Of a DNA stretch of 10,500 nt, positions 1 to 7,164 are shown piece after piece. This DNA is from Dictyocoela muelleri (taxonomy: Eukaryota; Microsporidia), in assembly GCA_016256075.1 (NCBI GenBank), contig SDVU01000790.1:1-10500 (forward strand). Direction: 5' to 3'. Within the stretch, counting starts at the first letter, position 1; each line of letters begins with the position of its first letter. The translations under genes were made by a program, and so were the position numbers. The notes below the pieces were generated by a model, which worked only from the letters and a program-made list of their open reading frames with translations, was not told the DNA's origin and ran no database searches.

Positions 1-3
1 ATC

Positions 4-165
4 CTGCCGAGTCATTGATAAAACGAAAATCGCATATACAGCTGGGCTTCTGGGTAGCTTAGGAAGTGACGTATTATCGGAACACAAGGAAACAAAGGTC
101 ATAAGACTATGGTTGGAGACAACTCTCCGGGTTGGCAGCTATGGATTTTGGCAGCATGTAATATT
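4..165 (+). repeat. left terminal inverted repeat of the ankyrin-gene element
   Basis: This segment reappears as its reverse complement at 2281-2439. By eye the two arms are roughly 85% identical over ~160 bp, with the outer ~70 bp (through GGAAGTGACGTATTA) the best conserved. Both arms begin CTGCCGAG and end near GCAGCATGTAATAT. The left boundary lies only three bases inside the window, so no target-site duplication can be tested. Arms of this length and orientation are typical of DNA transposons with long terminal repeats, including some MULEs, but the terminal motif matches neither MULE found here. The family is unknown to me. Confidence 0.85.
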
Positions 166-520
166 TATACAAAATATGTGTGTGAACATTTAGTGAATTT
201 ATAAAAAACGTGTTAAAAGAGTGTATTTATAATATTTTAAAAAGCGGTAGTGCTGATTATGTTGCAAAATTTGTAAAAGCTAGAAATTATAAATATATAT
301 GAAAGACTTATGAAAAATTCTTATTACACATAAAAAATTTGATATTTAAAATATAATTTTATTGATATTTTAATTTTTAAATTACTTTTTTTTGAAATTC
401 TTAGAACAGCTAAAAGTTTTGTAAAATTTCTTGAAAATTTTGTAAAATTATATTCAAAATGAAATGAAGATATTTACAATTTCTTTATTTTTAATAATTA
501 TAATTATAAATCGAACATAA
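166..520. other. AT-rich leader of the ankyrin gene
   Basis: About 355 bp between the left inverted arm and the start codon. It is strongly AT-rich, with short repeats of TTTTGTAAAATT near 417-450. I see no open frame, no RNA gene and no clear promoter motif. It presumably holds the promoter of the downstream gene if that gene is expressed. Confidence 0.5.
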
Positions 521-1861
521 ATGCAACCCTCAATGTTATCTGACCCTAAATTAACATTTTACAATCCAAAGAGACGAATGACATACACTCAGTTCCTTAA
601 ACAAAAACTCGATCCAGAAATAAGAAATCGGTATTTATTTCTTTTTGAATTGCAAAACTTTTACGATAAACATGGCATTATCATAAACAAAGGATACCAG
701 AGCAATCCATCATCCTACAAAGACAAAAAAATAAATACCTTTCAACTTCACCTTCTCAAACTAAGCATTATTGATAATAGAAGAACAGAACCAGTTTTCC
801 ATAATAGCTCAGAATGCTTTCATAGACAAAACTACGTCTTTTTACGAGCACTTCTCAATAACGACACAACAATTGTAAAATTTTTTTTAGATAATGGATT
901 TCCAAGTGACGTCAACAGTCGAATTTTTGGAGAAGAAAATATGAATGCGCCAACTTATCTTATGCTTGCAATCAGTTTGAGCAATCCAGAGATTCTTTCG
1001 TTGTTTCTTAAATCGGCCAACCTCAGAACAAATTGGATCGGTGTTACACCGTTGATACTCAGTGCATGTAATAAAACATATAGCATGCTATTAAAAGAAG
1101 ATTCACAAATAGCATACATGACTACATCACAATTTCTTGTCTTGAATGGTAAAATACCTAGTTATAAAGATAAACCTATTTTTCCAATTGACTTTCTTTG
1201 TATGACCGGTGATATAACAAACATAGATCTCATGATCAAACATTGTCCAAAAGCCGTTAAAAAGTCGCAAATATGTTTTCTGGTTCAGTCTAACACAAAT
1301 ATCATTCTTAAGCTTTTGGATGCGGGAATAAATCCGGATCAAAATATCAATGGAATAACACCATTGCATGTTGCGGCATATTCTAATAATCTCGCAGCAA
1401 TAATTATTTTTCAGCGACTCGGGTGTAGTGTGATAGAAAAAGATAATAAAGGAAGACTCCCTATCGAATATACTTCTGAAATTACATGTTACGAATATTT
1501 GAAAGGGCAAATGATTACAAATAAGATGGGCGATAATAAATTAAGCGATAATGAATTGGATAACTATGATTTTGATGAAACAAAAATAAAAAAGCCGAAT
1601 ATATGTCGTTATAAAAAGCCACGACAAATTATCGATAAGATAAATTTTATCGTTGACAAATTTACTATGCAGAAAAAAATTAAGCCCACCGGAATTTCAA
1701 CTACCCTTGTTAGTTTTATAAATACTGTTGATGAGGTAGAAAAGAGTATTAAAAAACTAGAAAAAATTCCTTTGTATGAATTCAAAAAATATGAGCCCTT
1801 GGCTGGAAATATTGTGTTTAAGAAATTGGTAGGAATTAAAAAACTTACAGACGAGATTTAA
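521..1861 (+). CDS. ankyrin-repeat protein, intact, function unknown
   Basis: A 446-codon intact frame; an in-frame TAA directly precedes the ATG, so no longer start is possible. Ankyrin-like units are readable from about residue 105 to 330: 105-131 (FLRALLNNDTTIVKFFLDNG), 144-170, 173-190 (GVTPLILSAC), 220-245 (FPIDFLCMTGDITNIDLMI), 251-277 (ILKLLDAGINPDQ) and the best unit at 278-309, with GITPLHVAAYSNN. The N-terminal ~100 residues match nothing I recognise. The C-terminal ~115 residues are lysine-rich and charged, without a recognisable domain. There is no signal peptide or membrane segment. Ankyrin repeats bind other proteins; the partner is unknown. Its base composition is visibly less AT-rich than its surroundings, and the frame is unbroken while nearby transposase genes are decayed, suggesting constraint or recent arrival. 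It lies inside a pair of long inverted repeats. Confidence 0.9.
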   Translation: MQPSMLSDPKLTFYNPKRRMTYTQFLKQKLDPEIRNRYLFLFELQNFYDKHGIIINKGYQSNPSSYKDKKINTFQLHLLKLSIIDNRRTEPVFHNSSECFHRQNYVFLRALLNNDTTIVKFFLDNGFPSDVNSRIFGEENMNAPTYLMLAISLSNPEILSLFLKSANLRTNWIGVTPLILSACNKTYSMLLKEDSQIAYMTTSQFLVLNGKIPSYKDKPIFPIDFLCMTGDITNIDLMIKHCPKAVKKSQICFLVQSNTNIILKLLDAGINPDQNINGITPLHVAAYSNNLAAIIIFQRLGCSVIEKDNKGRLPIEYTSEITCYEYLKGQMITNKMGDNKLSDNELDNYDFDETKIKKPNICRYKKPRQIIDKINFIVDKFTMQKKIKPTGISTTLVSFINTVDEVEKSIKKLEKIPLYEFKKYEPLAGNIVFKKLVGIKKLTDEI

Positions 1862-1886
1862 ATAAAAAATATGATCATTTAATAAA
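1861..1886 (+). terminator. possible polyadenylation signals after the ankyrin gene
   Basis: Two AATAAA hexamers follow the stop codon, one overlapping its last base (1861-1866) and one at 1881-1886. They are suitably placed for 3' end formation, but the region is so AT-rich that such hexamers arise by chance. Confidence 0.3.
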
Positions 1887-2280
1887 ATTATAAAAAAATT
1901 TATAAATAAAAATAGAAAGTTTTTAAAATAAAATATTGTGATTTTTAAAAAATAACACCCTTTGCGTAATATATAGGTTGAACCTGAATTAACTAAGTCT
2001 TTTAATAAATAGAAAAATGAGAGAGCTATTGAGTTAAGATATTTCTATTATTTTAAAGAAGAGAAAATTATGCTAATATTTTGTGACCTAGTTTTTGAAT
2101 ATAATATCTTTTAAATGGCAAGCCCGGCGTTTTGACAAGATAGATGTCTTTTAATCGTTTTTGTCATATCCTTCATTGGTGTTTGAGGCGGGAGTGATGC
2201 TATTTCATCATAAATGTTATTTTCTAGTATTGCAAATTAGTTAGATTTGTTACATAAAAACGTGACTTGAAGTAACAAAT
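1862..2280. other. non-coding tail inside the ankyrin element, with a small hairpin
   Basis: About 420 bp between the gene and the right inverted arm, with no convincing open frame. A perfect 9-bp inverted repeat, ATTTGTTAC (2245-2253) and GTAACAAAT (2272-2280), with an 18-base loop abuts the inner edge of the right arm. Its role is unknown. Confidence 0.45.
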
Positions 2281-2439
2281 ATATTACATGCTGACAACAT
2301 TCATAGATGCCAACCCGAAGAGTTGTCACCGACTGTGGTCTGTGACCTTTGGTTCTTGGTTTCCAATAATACGTCACTTCCTAAGCTACCCAGAAGCCCA
2401 GGTGTAAATGCGATTTTCGTTTTATCAATGGCTCGGCAG
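2281..2439 (-). repeat. right terminal inverted repeat of the ankyrin-gene element
   Basis: Reverse complement of 4-165, ending in CTCGGCAG at 2432-2439, the mirror of the CTGCCGAG that opens the left arm. Differences between the arms are concentrated in the inner half, with several substitutions and one or two single-base gaps, so the two ends have diverged since insertion or duplication. Confidence 0.85.
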
Positions 2440-2655
2440 TGTACAGGTAATTAGAGACTTTTTAAGATATTTTCTCACTACTTATTCTGCCGAGATAAGT
2501 CTCCGCACTCATCCAAACACCTAGGAGTGTCCATACTACTTCATTTTCATATTAGACCAAGTCTTAATCAGCTATACACAATGTATTAACTGTATATTTT
2601 ACAATATTTCCATAGCTTTTAACCGCCTAATTCCATTTATTCAATATTTATTAAC
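2440..2655. other. non-coding spacer
   Basis: No open frame or RNA gene is seen. A second CTGCCGAG octamer occurs at 2487-2494, 48 bases beyond the right end of the ankyrin element, but the sequence after it does not follow the terminal repeat. Confidence 0.4.
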
Positions 2656-2730
2656 GGGAGATATCAGCGAGATTCGAACCTAGAGACTTAAATTTTCATT
2701 AAAAAGTGTTAATCACTGAGCTACCAAGCT
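2656..2730 (-). pseudogene. tRNA-like remnant (possible SINE head)
   Basis: On the minus strand an A-box-like TAGCTCAGTGATT (2711-2723) is followed about 40 bases later by a canonical B box, GGTTCGAATC (around 2671-2680). These are the internal RNA polymerase III promoter elements of a tRNA, at tRNA-like spacing. The acceptor, D and T stems do not pair properly, so it is not a working tRNA. It may be a decayed tRNA gene or the head of a tRNA-derived SINE whose body would run leftward toward 2450. Confidence 0.4.
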
Positions 2731-2741
2731 CGTAACCTGGT

Positions 2742-2763
2742 GTAACCCATAAGAAAAGGTTAC
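2742..2763. repeat. small hairpin
   Basis: GTAACC and GGTTAC form a perfect 6-bp stem around a 10-base loop. It lies directly beside the tRNA-like remnant. It may be part of the same degraded RNA-derived sequence or chance. Confidence 0.25.
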
Positions 2764-2991
2764 GTGGGTCAAATCCAGGGAATGAGGGTGTTAATTTATG
2801 TTAACAAATCGTGGAATAAAATATTTTAAAGACAAAATTTTAACAATAAAATCGTCTTTTTTGCTATATTACCAGAGGATACATCTTGTTAAAACACTTT
2901 GGTGAGGATTTTGTTTCACGAATATTGGATTAAAAACACACATTTCATTATGCTAAAGTTTCATCAGTGACTGTTACATTCGGCTTGTGAT

Positions 2992-3303
2992 TTAAAAAAT
3001 TAAGTTCGTAAACATATTTGTCCTATCCACCAGTGGTGGAAGCCTGGAAACGTAAATGTTTTTTGTAAATTTTTTATTAAAGTTGTAGATTGTCTTGCCT
3101 CTGGGCCTTAAAGTTGCATTTATGTTACCATGGTCGTTGTTATGATCGTCATTGTACCTTCTTACACCTTTTCTTGGTTGTTCTCTTGCATCAATAGCCA
3201 TATCCATATGGGTTTGTAAATTGAATTCTTTTATAGTTTTTGGAACAAATGGAGGGGGAATTTTTGTGCAGTAAATATGTGTAAAATGATACTTCAATAA
3301 CAC
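2992..3303 (-). CDS. uncharacterised small ORF, doubtful
   Basis: A 103-104 residue minus-strand frame. The leftmost start would be GTG; the first ATGs are internal, around residues 33 and 35. The stretch from about residue 15 to 75 is unusually rich in charged and polar residues for this AT-rich background (MDMAIDAREQPRKGVRRYND, then an Asp/Asn/His-rich run and LRPRGKTI), which suggests real coding sequence now or in the past. I do not recognise a family. It could be a fragment of a host gene or of a mobile element. The ends are not convincing, and it lies just left of a MITE-like element. Confidence 0.3.
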   Translation of the reverse strand: MLLKYHFTHIYCTKIPPPFVPKTIKEFNLQTHMDMAIDAREQPRKGVRRYNDDHNNDHGNINATLRPRGKTIYNFNKKFTKNIYVSRLPPLVDRTNMFTNLIF

Positions 3304-3341
3304 TTGGATTTGTCATTAGTCGCAAGTTTATATGTCAATAT

Positions 3342-3972
3342 TGGCGCTTATTCAAAATTTGTGAATTTTTTAAATTTTTAATTTTTTTAAAAATCCCTAA
3401 TTTTGAAAATAAGGTATAATAGCCTTTGAACATAAGTATAAAATCTTATTACGATCGCATTTTTATAAAACAAAAAATAGCAGAAATTTTTTGTAGCATA
3501 ATATTTTTTGATCAAGAGAAGCTATGTTTTGTATGTGGGCTTTCTCTGAAATTTTAAGAAAGGATAAAAATAGACCGCTTCCTTATTATTATTGAAAGTT
3601 TTGTAAGAGAAAATTAAATTAGACAAAAGAAACGATTATTTAAAATTTTAAGAAACCTCAATATTTTTTTAATAATTGTGTATGGTTTTTGAATTAGTTC
3701 ATCTTAAAGTTGAATATAAAATAAGACTGGGAATTCAAAAACAAAAAATTAATTTATTTCATTTATGAATCTAATATAAAAAAGTATTTTATATAAAACA
3801 AACTCTGTTTTCAAATAATATAGGAATTTATAAGTTATTAGAAATTTTTATTAAATAAAAAAAATATTACACCTGTTTTTTAATGATAAAATTTATTTAT
3901 ATTTGTTTTGTAAAATTTCCATGGCCCCCTACCTTTGAATATTAAAAATTCCCGAATTTTGAATAAGCACCA
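3342..3972. mobile_element. MITE-like non-autonomous element
   Basis: The left end TGGCGCTTATTCAAAATT (from 3342) matches the reverse complement of the right end, TGGTGCTTATTCAAAATT (ending 3972), and the match continues for about 28 bp with three or four differences. The ~630 bp interior is very AT-rich and has no open frame of note. This is the layout of a miniature inverted-repeat transposable element. No matching target-site duplication is visible on the flanks, and the family is undetermined. Confidence 0.6.
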
Positions 3973-4811
3973 CATTATTAATCTGAATTTCACAACATAC
4001 AGTAACAAGAAGAGAATTTTATTGTATTTCTTGTAGTGTGGTTATTTTTAAACTACAAATTCTGTAATTATGATTGTTTAAAATAGTAAATAAGTAAAAG
4101 GGAGCTTCGCAAAAGAAGTTAATAATTTCTATGGAATCAGATTTCTCGCAGAAACAAAAAAAATATAATGAATATCCAAGAAATTGATATAATATTAGGC
4201 AATACCTGTCCATTCAACCTATTTTTTCAGAGCTTGTTTTTAATACCTTCGTAATTATATTGTAGAATGTCAATTGAAAAAATGGTTAAAAAACTCATTT
4301 TCTTGAAGAGTTTTTAGAGTTATTCGTAATGTTACAGTAAATGTTTCGATTACCTCTTTAATTCGAATTGACATATTTCATCCAGATCGCTGTTTGTTAT
4401 AAAAACTATATAACCACAAATTTTTGTTACACCGGTTAAATTATGTTTTTTTTTGAAATGTTGATTCTTGTTTTACAATATATTCTATAATCGTCTTAAT
4501 CTTATGTTACTGACATTATTCTGATTTTGGTAGGCTGTATTAAGTTCTTTTTTTTGTAGCGAATAATGATTAAAATTTATGGGTTGTTAAGTAAAGTTAT
4601 ATACAGAAGAATATATAATATCGTAGCTAAGATATAATATTACTATAAAAACATTCTTTTTTAAATATACAAGTTTTTAAACAACATATAATTTTTATTT
4701 TTTTTTCATTTATTGAAGTAGCCCAGTCCGCTACCATAAGTTTATACTTCAATTAGACACAATCTATTTTTTTTCTTAATAAATTCTTTTTTTTAAGTTT
4801 TTATTAAATAA
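3973..4811. other. AT-rich non-coding region
   Basis: About 840 bp with no supported gene. It contains a perfect 9-bp inverted pair ATGTCAATT (4267-4275) and AATTGACAT (4366-4374) bounding 108 bp, which could be a tiny decayed element or chance. A GTAGC/GCTAC hairpin lies around 4719-4735. Poly-T and poly-A tracts are common. Confidence 0.4.
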
Positions 4812-4900
4812 ATTCTCTCTCCGGGATTCGAAAAAAATACCTCGAATTGCCTCCAACTATTGATTACTACCTATCTCTCACTCGACCACAAGTCATAATT
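4812..4900 (-). pseudogene. second tRNA-like remnant (Ser/Leu-like)
   Basis: The minus strand reads TGGTCGAGTG (near 4880-4890), like the A-box region of class II tRNAs such as tRNA-Ser or tRNA-Leu. About 50 bases later it reads TTCGAATCCC (near 4822-4830), like a B box and T loop. The T stem is not preserved, so it cannot be a functional tRNA. It may be a decayed gene or a SINE head. The similarity is limited to these two boxes. Confidence 0.3.
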
Positions 4901-4924
4901 AATTACATTATTAATATTTAAATA

Positions 4925-5095
4925 TAGGGTTTTTTATCTAAGTTAGACATTTTACAATCAAAGTTGCCATTTTCCAATCAAAGCTGACATTTTGCTATCA
5001 AAGTTATTTTTCTTTGGAATCAAATTTGGATTATTTGCGATTAAATTTTGATTCTTTACAAATCAGAGTTGGTTTATTTGCAATCAAAGTTGTGA
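4925..5095 (+). repeat. left iteron array of the mariner element
   Basis: After the terminal ~24 bases come about seven imperfect tandem copies of a ~20 bp unit centred on CAATCAAAGTTG (for example at 4955, 4975, 4994 and 5081). These are probably transposase-binding sites. The units vary in identity and length, with the inner copies more diverged. Confidence 0.8.
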
Positions 5096-5190
5096 TTTAT
5101 TAAATTTTATATTGTGTTTAAAAATAAAAATCATACATATAATAATAAAAATAAAAAACATAGATTATATTATAGAAAATCAAATAAAAA

Positions 5191-6328
5191 TTATTCATTA
5201 ATAAAAACCCTATTCTGATATCTGCATAAATAACCTCGCATATTTGACCAGTAACCATTACAATCACTGCTTTCAATACATTCAAAGTCTCTCCTAATAT
5301 TTTCAATTAAATCTGTTCTGCTTTTAAATATACCATGATTAACACAATTCTTATATTTCGAAAAGGCTTTTTCAATTGGGTTCAAAAAAGGAGAATAAGT
5401 TTGGTGATATAGCGGTATAATGTCACCAAAAGACAAAGTAGAAGCATGATGTATCCGCGCAATATCCATAACAAATATAGGGTTATTTATAAAGAGAAGC
5501 GAGCACAGGGTTTTGATATCTTCTATACTAATTGAAATTTTTCCGCATTTACTGGGTTGACAAATACTTTGCAATATATCATCTGGTTTTTATTAATTGC
5601 ATCGATAACACTCATATTTTTAGATATTATTTTAGGAACTTCATGATAAGCAGGGTATTGACTAAAGACCTACCTCTTCCAGACCAAGTTTATATTTTAA
5701 TTCCACTTCATCAGAAAATATAAAGCTTCTACTTCTATGACAATCTTCAAGCTCTCTAAATCTTTCGGAATATTGATATCTAATATTAATGGTTAATATA
5801 CAATTTTTTCTTTCTGGTGCAACACTCAGTCTTTTAATACTATAGTGAAAATCTTTTATAGCTCTATTCACTGTCTATAATTTTACATTATTTTATTGCA
5901 TTATTCTTTTTTTTCCAAAATTTATTTAAGTGTAAAAATACAGTTTTCTTCTAACAATTCCTTAATCTTATTTTAAACATTATTTGATAATACTGATCGC
6001 TTGTCTTCCCCTTTAGATAAATGAGCAGCGAATTTGCGCCTTTTATTTTTAATGATGTTATAAACTGTCGATCATTTCGGTCTATGTTGCGAGATATGTC
6101 AGAAATTTTATGCCCGTTTTAATATAAACATATAACCGTTTCTCTTTTAGACCTAATTGTTTGAGAACACCGTCTATTAACTAGATTATTAGGTATAAGG
6201 ACTCCTTTGATGTCCCATCGTAATTTTCTTTTGTATTTTCTATGATTCTGCTTCATTTGTTTGATTAGGTGCATTTCAAGACTTTTGTTATCAAAAATAT
6301 TATATTCATTTAAACCATTATTTTTCAT
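5191..6328 (-). pseudogene. IS630/mariner transposase, broken
   Basis: Cut-and-paste DDE transposase read from 6328 down to a stop at 5191. The span of ~1,140 nt (about 379 codons) is full length for the family. Three fragments carry recognisable blocks. 6119-6328 is the N-terminal part, ending in a frame stop within the helix-turn-helix region (KRETVICLY, then NGHKISDISRNI after the stop). 5662-5871 has the end of the DNA-binding region and the first catalytic Asp in FIFSDEVEL (codon 5710-5712). 5191-5574 has the second Asp in FVMDIARIHH (5464-5466) and the Glu in SPFLNPIEKAF (5371-5373), then a DCNGYWSNM-type tail. The Asp-Glu gap is 30 residues rather than the usual 34, suggesting a small deletion. 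Stops and frame changes separate the fragments, at least four breaks, so it cannot be functional. Confidence 0.85.
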
Positions 6329-6407
6329 GTAAGGTGTAATTGTTTAGAGGTTTTAATTTTTAATTTTCGAATTATGTTTTTAGCACAAAATAAAATTTAA
6401 TAAATCA

Positions 6408-6593
6408 AACTTTGATTGCGAAAAAATCAACTTTGATTGCAAAGAATACCCCTTTGATTGTAAAGAATCCAACTTTGATTGCAAAGAACCCCACTTTGAT
6501 TGCAAAGAATCTAACTTTGTTAGCAAAAAATCAGTTTTGATTGCAAAAAGTCAACTTTATTGCAAAATATCTAACTTAGATCAAAAAACCCTA
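6408..6593 (-). repeat. right iteron array of the mariner element
   Basis: About eight imperfect tandem copies of a ~20-21 bp unit with consensus close to AACTTTGATTGCAAAGAATC, followed by the terminal AACTTAGATC and the end. It is the inverted counterpart of the array at 4925-5095, so single strands of the element could fold back over ~170 bp. Confidence 0.8.
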
Positions 6594-6774
6594 TATTAAA
6601 AAAATTATTAAATAAATTTGTTTCAATATAGTCTATTAAATTAGATATATAAATCGTATTGATTATAAATTTAAGTCTTTTCTAATAAGAAATCCAAATA
6701 TAGGATAGACCTACCTTTGACGTATTTATTAAAAATAAAAACAAAGGTTTAAATCTAAAATCGAACATATTGCC

Positions 6775-6926
6775 GGGCTGGGCTGACACATTTATATTCT
6801 TTTTTATTTAATTTTTTTGTGTATATAAATTTAAGATCAATTTATATAAATCTTTAAAAAAATGACAGTGTTAATAATAAAGAAAAAAGATCAAAGTGCA
6901 AATATGGTCTCCATTTGAGACTCTTT
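6775..6926 (+). repeat. left copy of a ~150 bp direct repeat
   Basis: Begins GGGCTGGGCTGACACA and ends CCATTTGAGACTCTTT. The same sequence recurs at 8518-8669 in the same orientation, about 90% identical by eye. This copy stops exactly where the MULE begins, whereas the right copy runs on into a long palindrome. It is probably part of an unidentified repeat family. Confidence 0.75.
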
Positions 6927-7040
6927 GGCGGGCCGAAAAAAACGCTTTCGGCGTTTTTTCGGCCTGAATTTTCGGCGTTATTTTTTAACGGGCCGAAAAA
7001 ACGCCGAAAAAAATAACCCATGGAAAACATTGAAATAATA
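6926..7040 (+). repeat. left terminal inverted repeat of the MULE, hairpin-forming
   Basis: Contains a near-perfect 34-bp palindrome at 6931-6964, in which GGCCGAAAAAAACGC faces GCGTTTTTTCGGCC. A second inverted pair follows: TTCGGCGTT (6971-6979) with AACGCCGAA (7000-7008). The repeat extends inward past a copy of the transposase start, with ATGGAAAACATTGAAATAAT beginning at 7020, so the first codons of the gene are duplicated at this end without the rest of the gene. Confidence 0.85.
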
Positions 7041-7164
7041 ATTTTCCCAAAATTTTTTTCAAAATTATTTATTTATTTAAATAAATTTCAATCAACTAAG
7101 ACATATTTTCAAAAAACTCCAGATCACTAGAAAAATTATATTTTAAAACAATGTTTTTTTTCAT

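Larger units (their letters stand above)
4..2439. mobile_element. putative 2.4 kb inverted-repeat element carrying an ankyrin gene
   Basis: Two ~160 bp inverted arms (4-165 and 2281-2439) bracket a unit whose only substantial open frame is the ankyrin-repeat gene. What is seen is the pair of matched arms and the intact gene between them. No transposase, integrase or polymerase motif is visible inside. The inference is that this is a non-autonomous element that captured or carries a cargo gene, in the manner of Pack-type transposons, mobilised by an enzyme encoded elsewhere. The alternative is a local inverted duplication flanking an ordinary host gene. The left end is at the window edge, so target duplication cannot be checked here. 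Confidence 0.55.
4925..6593 (-). mobile_element. IS630/Tc1-mariner DNA transposon, inactive
   Basis: The element begins TAGGGTTTTTT and ends with its reverse complement AAAAAACCCTA. Each end is directly flanked by TA (4923-4924 and 6594-6595), the target duplication of this superfamily. Its ~1.67 kb is the usual size. The interior holds a broken minus-strand transposase. The terminal inverted repeats are long, ~170 and ~185 bp, because each is built from tandem ~20 bp iterons rather than one simple repeat. The clear termini against a broken coding region point to moderate age. Confidence 0.85.

Noticed and set aside
1127-1510. 127-codon minus-strand open frame
   Set aside because: It lies wholly antisense to the ankyrin gene, and its translation shows no domain.
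4-2439. Small virus-like or Polinton-type element
   Set aside because: Long inverted ends alone suggested it, but no polymerase, integrase, protease or capsid gene is visible and the unit is far too short.
2656-2730. Functional tRNA gene
   Set aside because: The A and B boxes are present but the acceptor, D and T stems do not pair.
4019-4213. 64-codon minus-strand open frame
   Set aside because: Composition is dominated by Phe, Tyr, Ile and Leu, as expected from AT-rich non-coding DNA, and no homology is recognisable.
4940-5095. CRISPR-like array
   Set aside because: The ~20 bp units are directly tandem without unique spacers, are matched in inverted orientation at the other end of the element, and the genome is eukaryotic in character.
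5118-5306. 62-codon minus-strand open frame
   Set aside because: It overlaps the transposase end in another frame. Its first ~20 residues are a shifted reading of the transposase C-terminal region and the rest is low-complexity Phe/Tyr.
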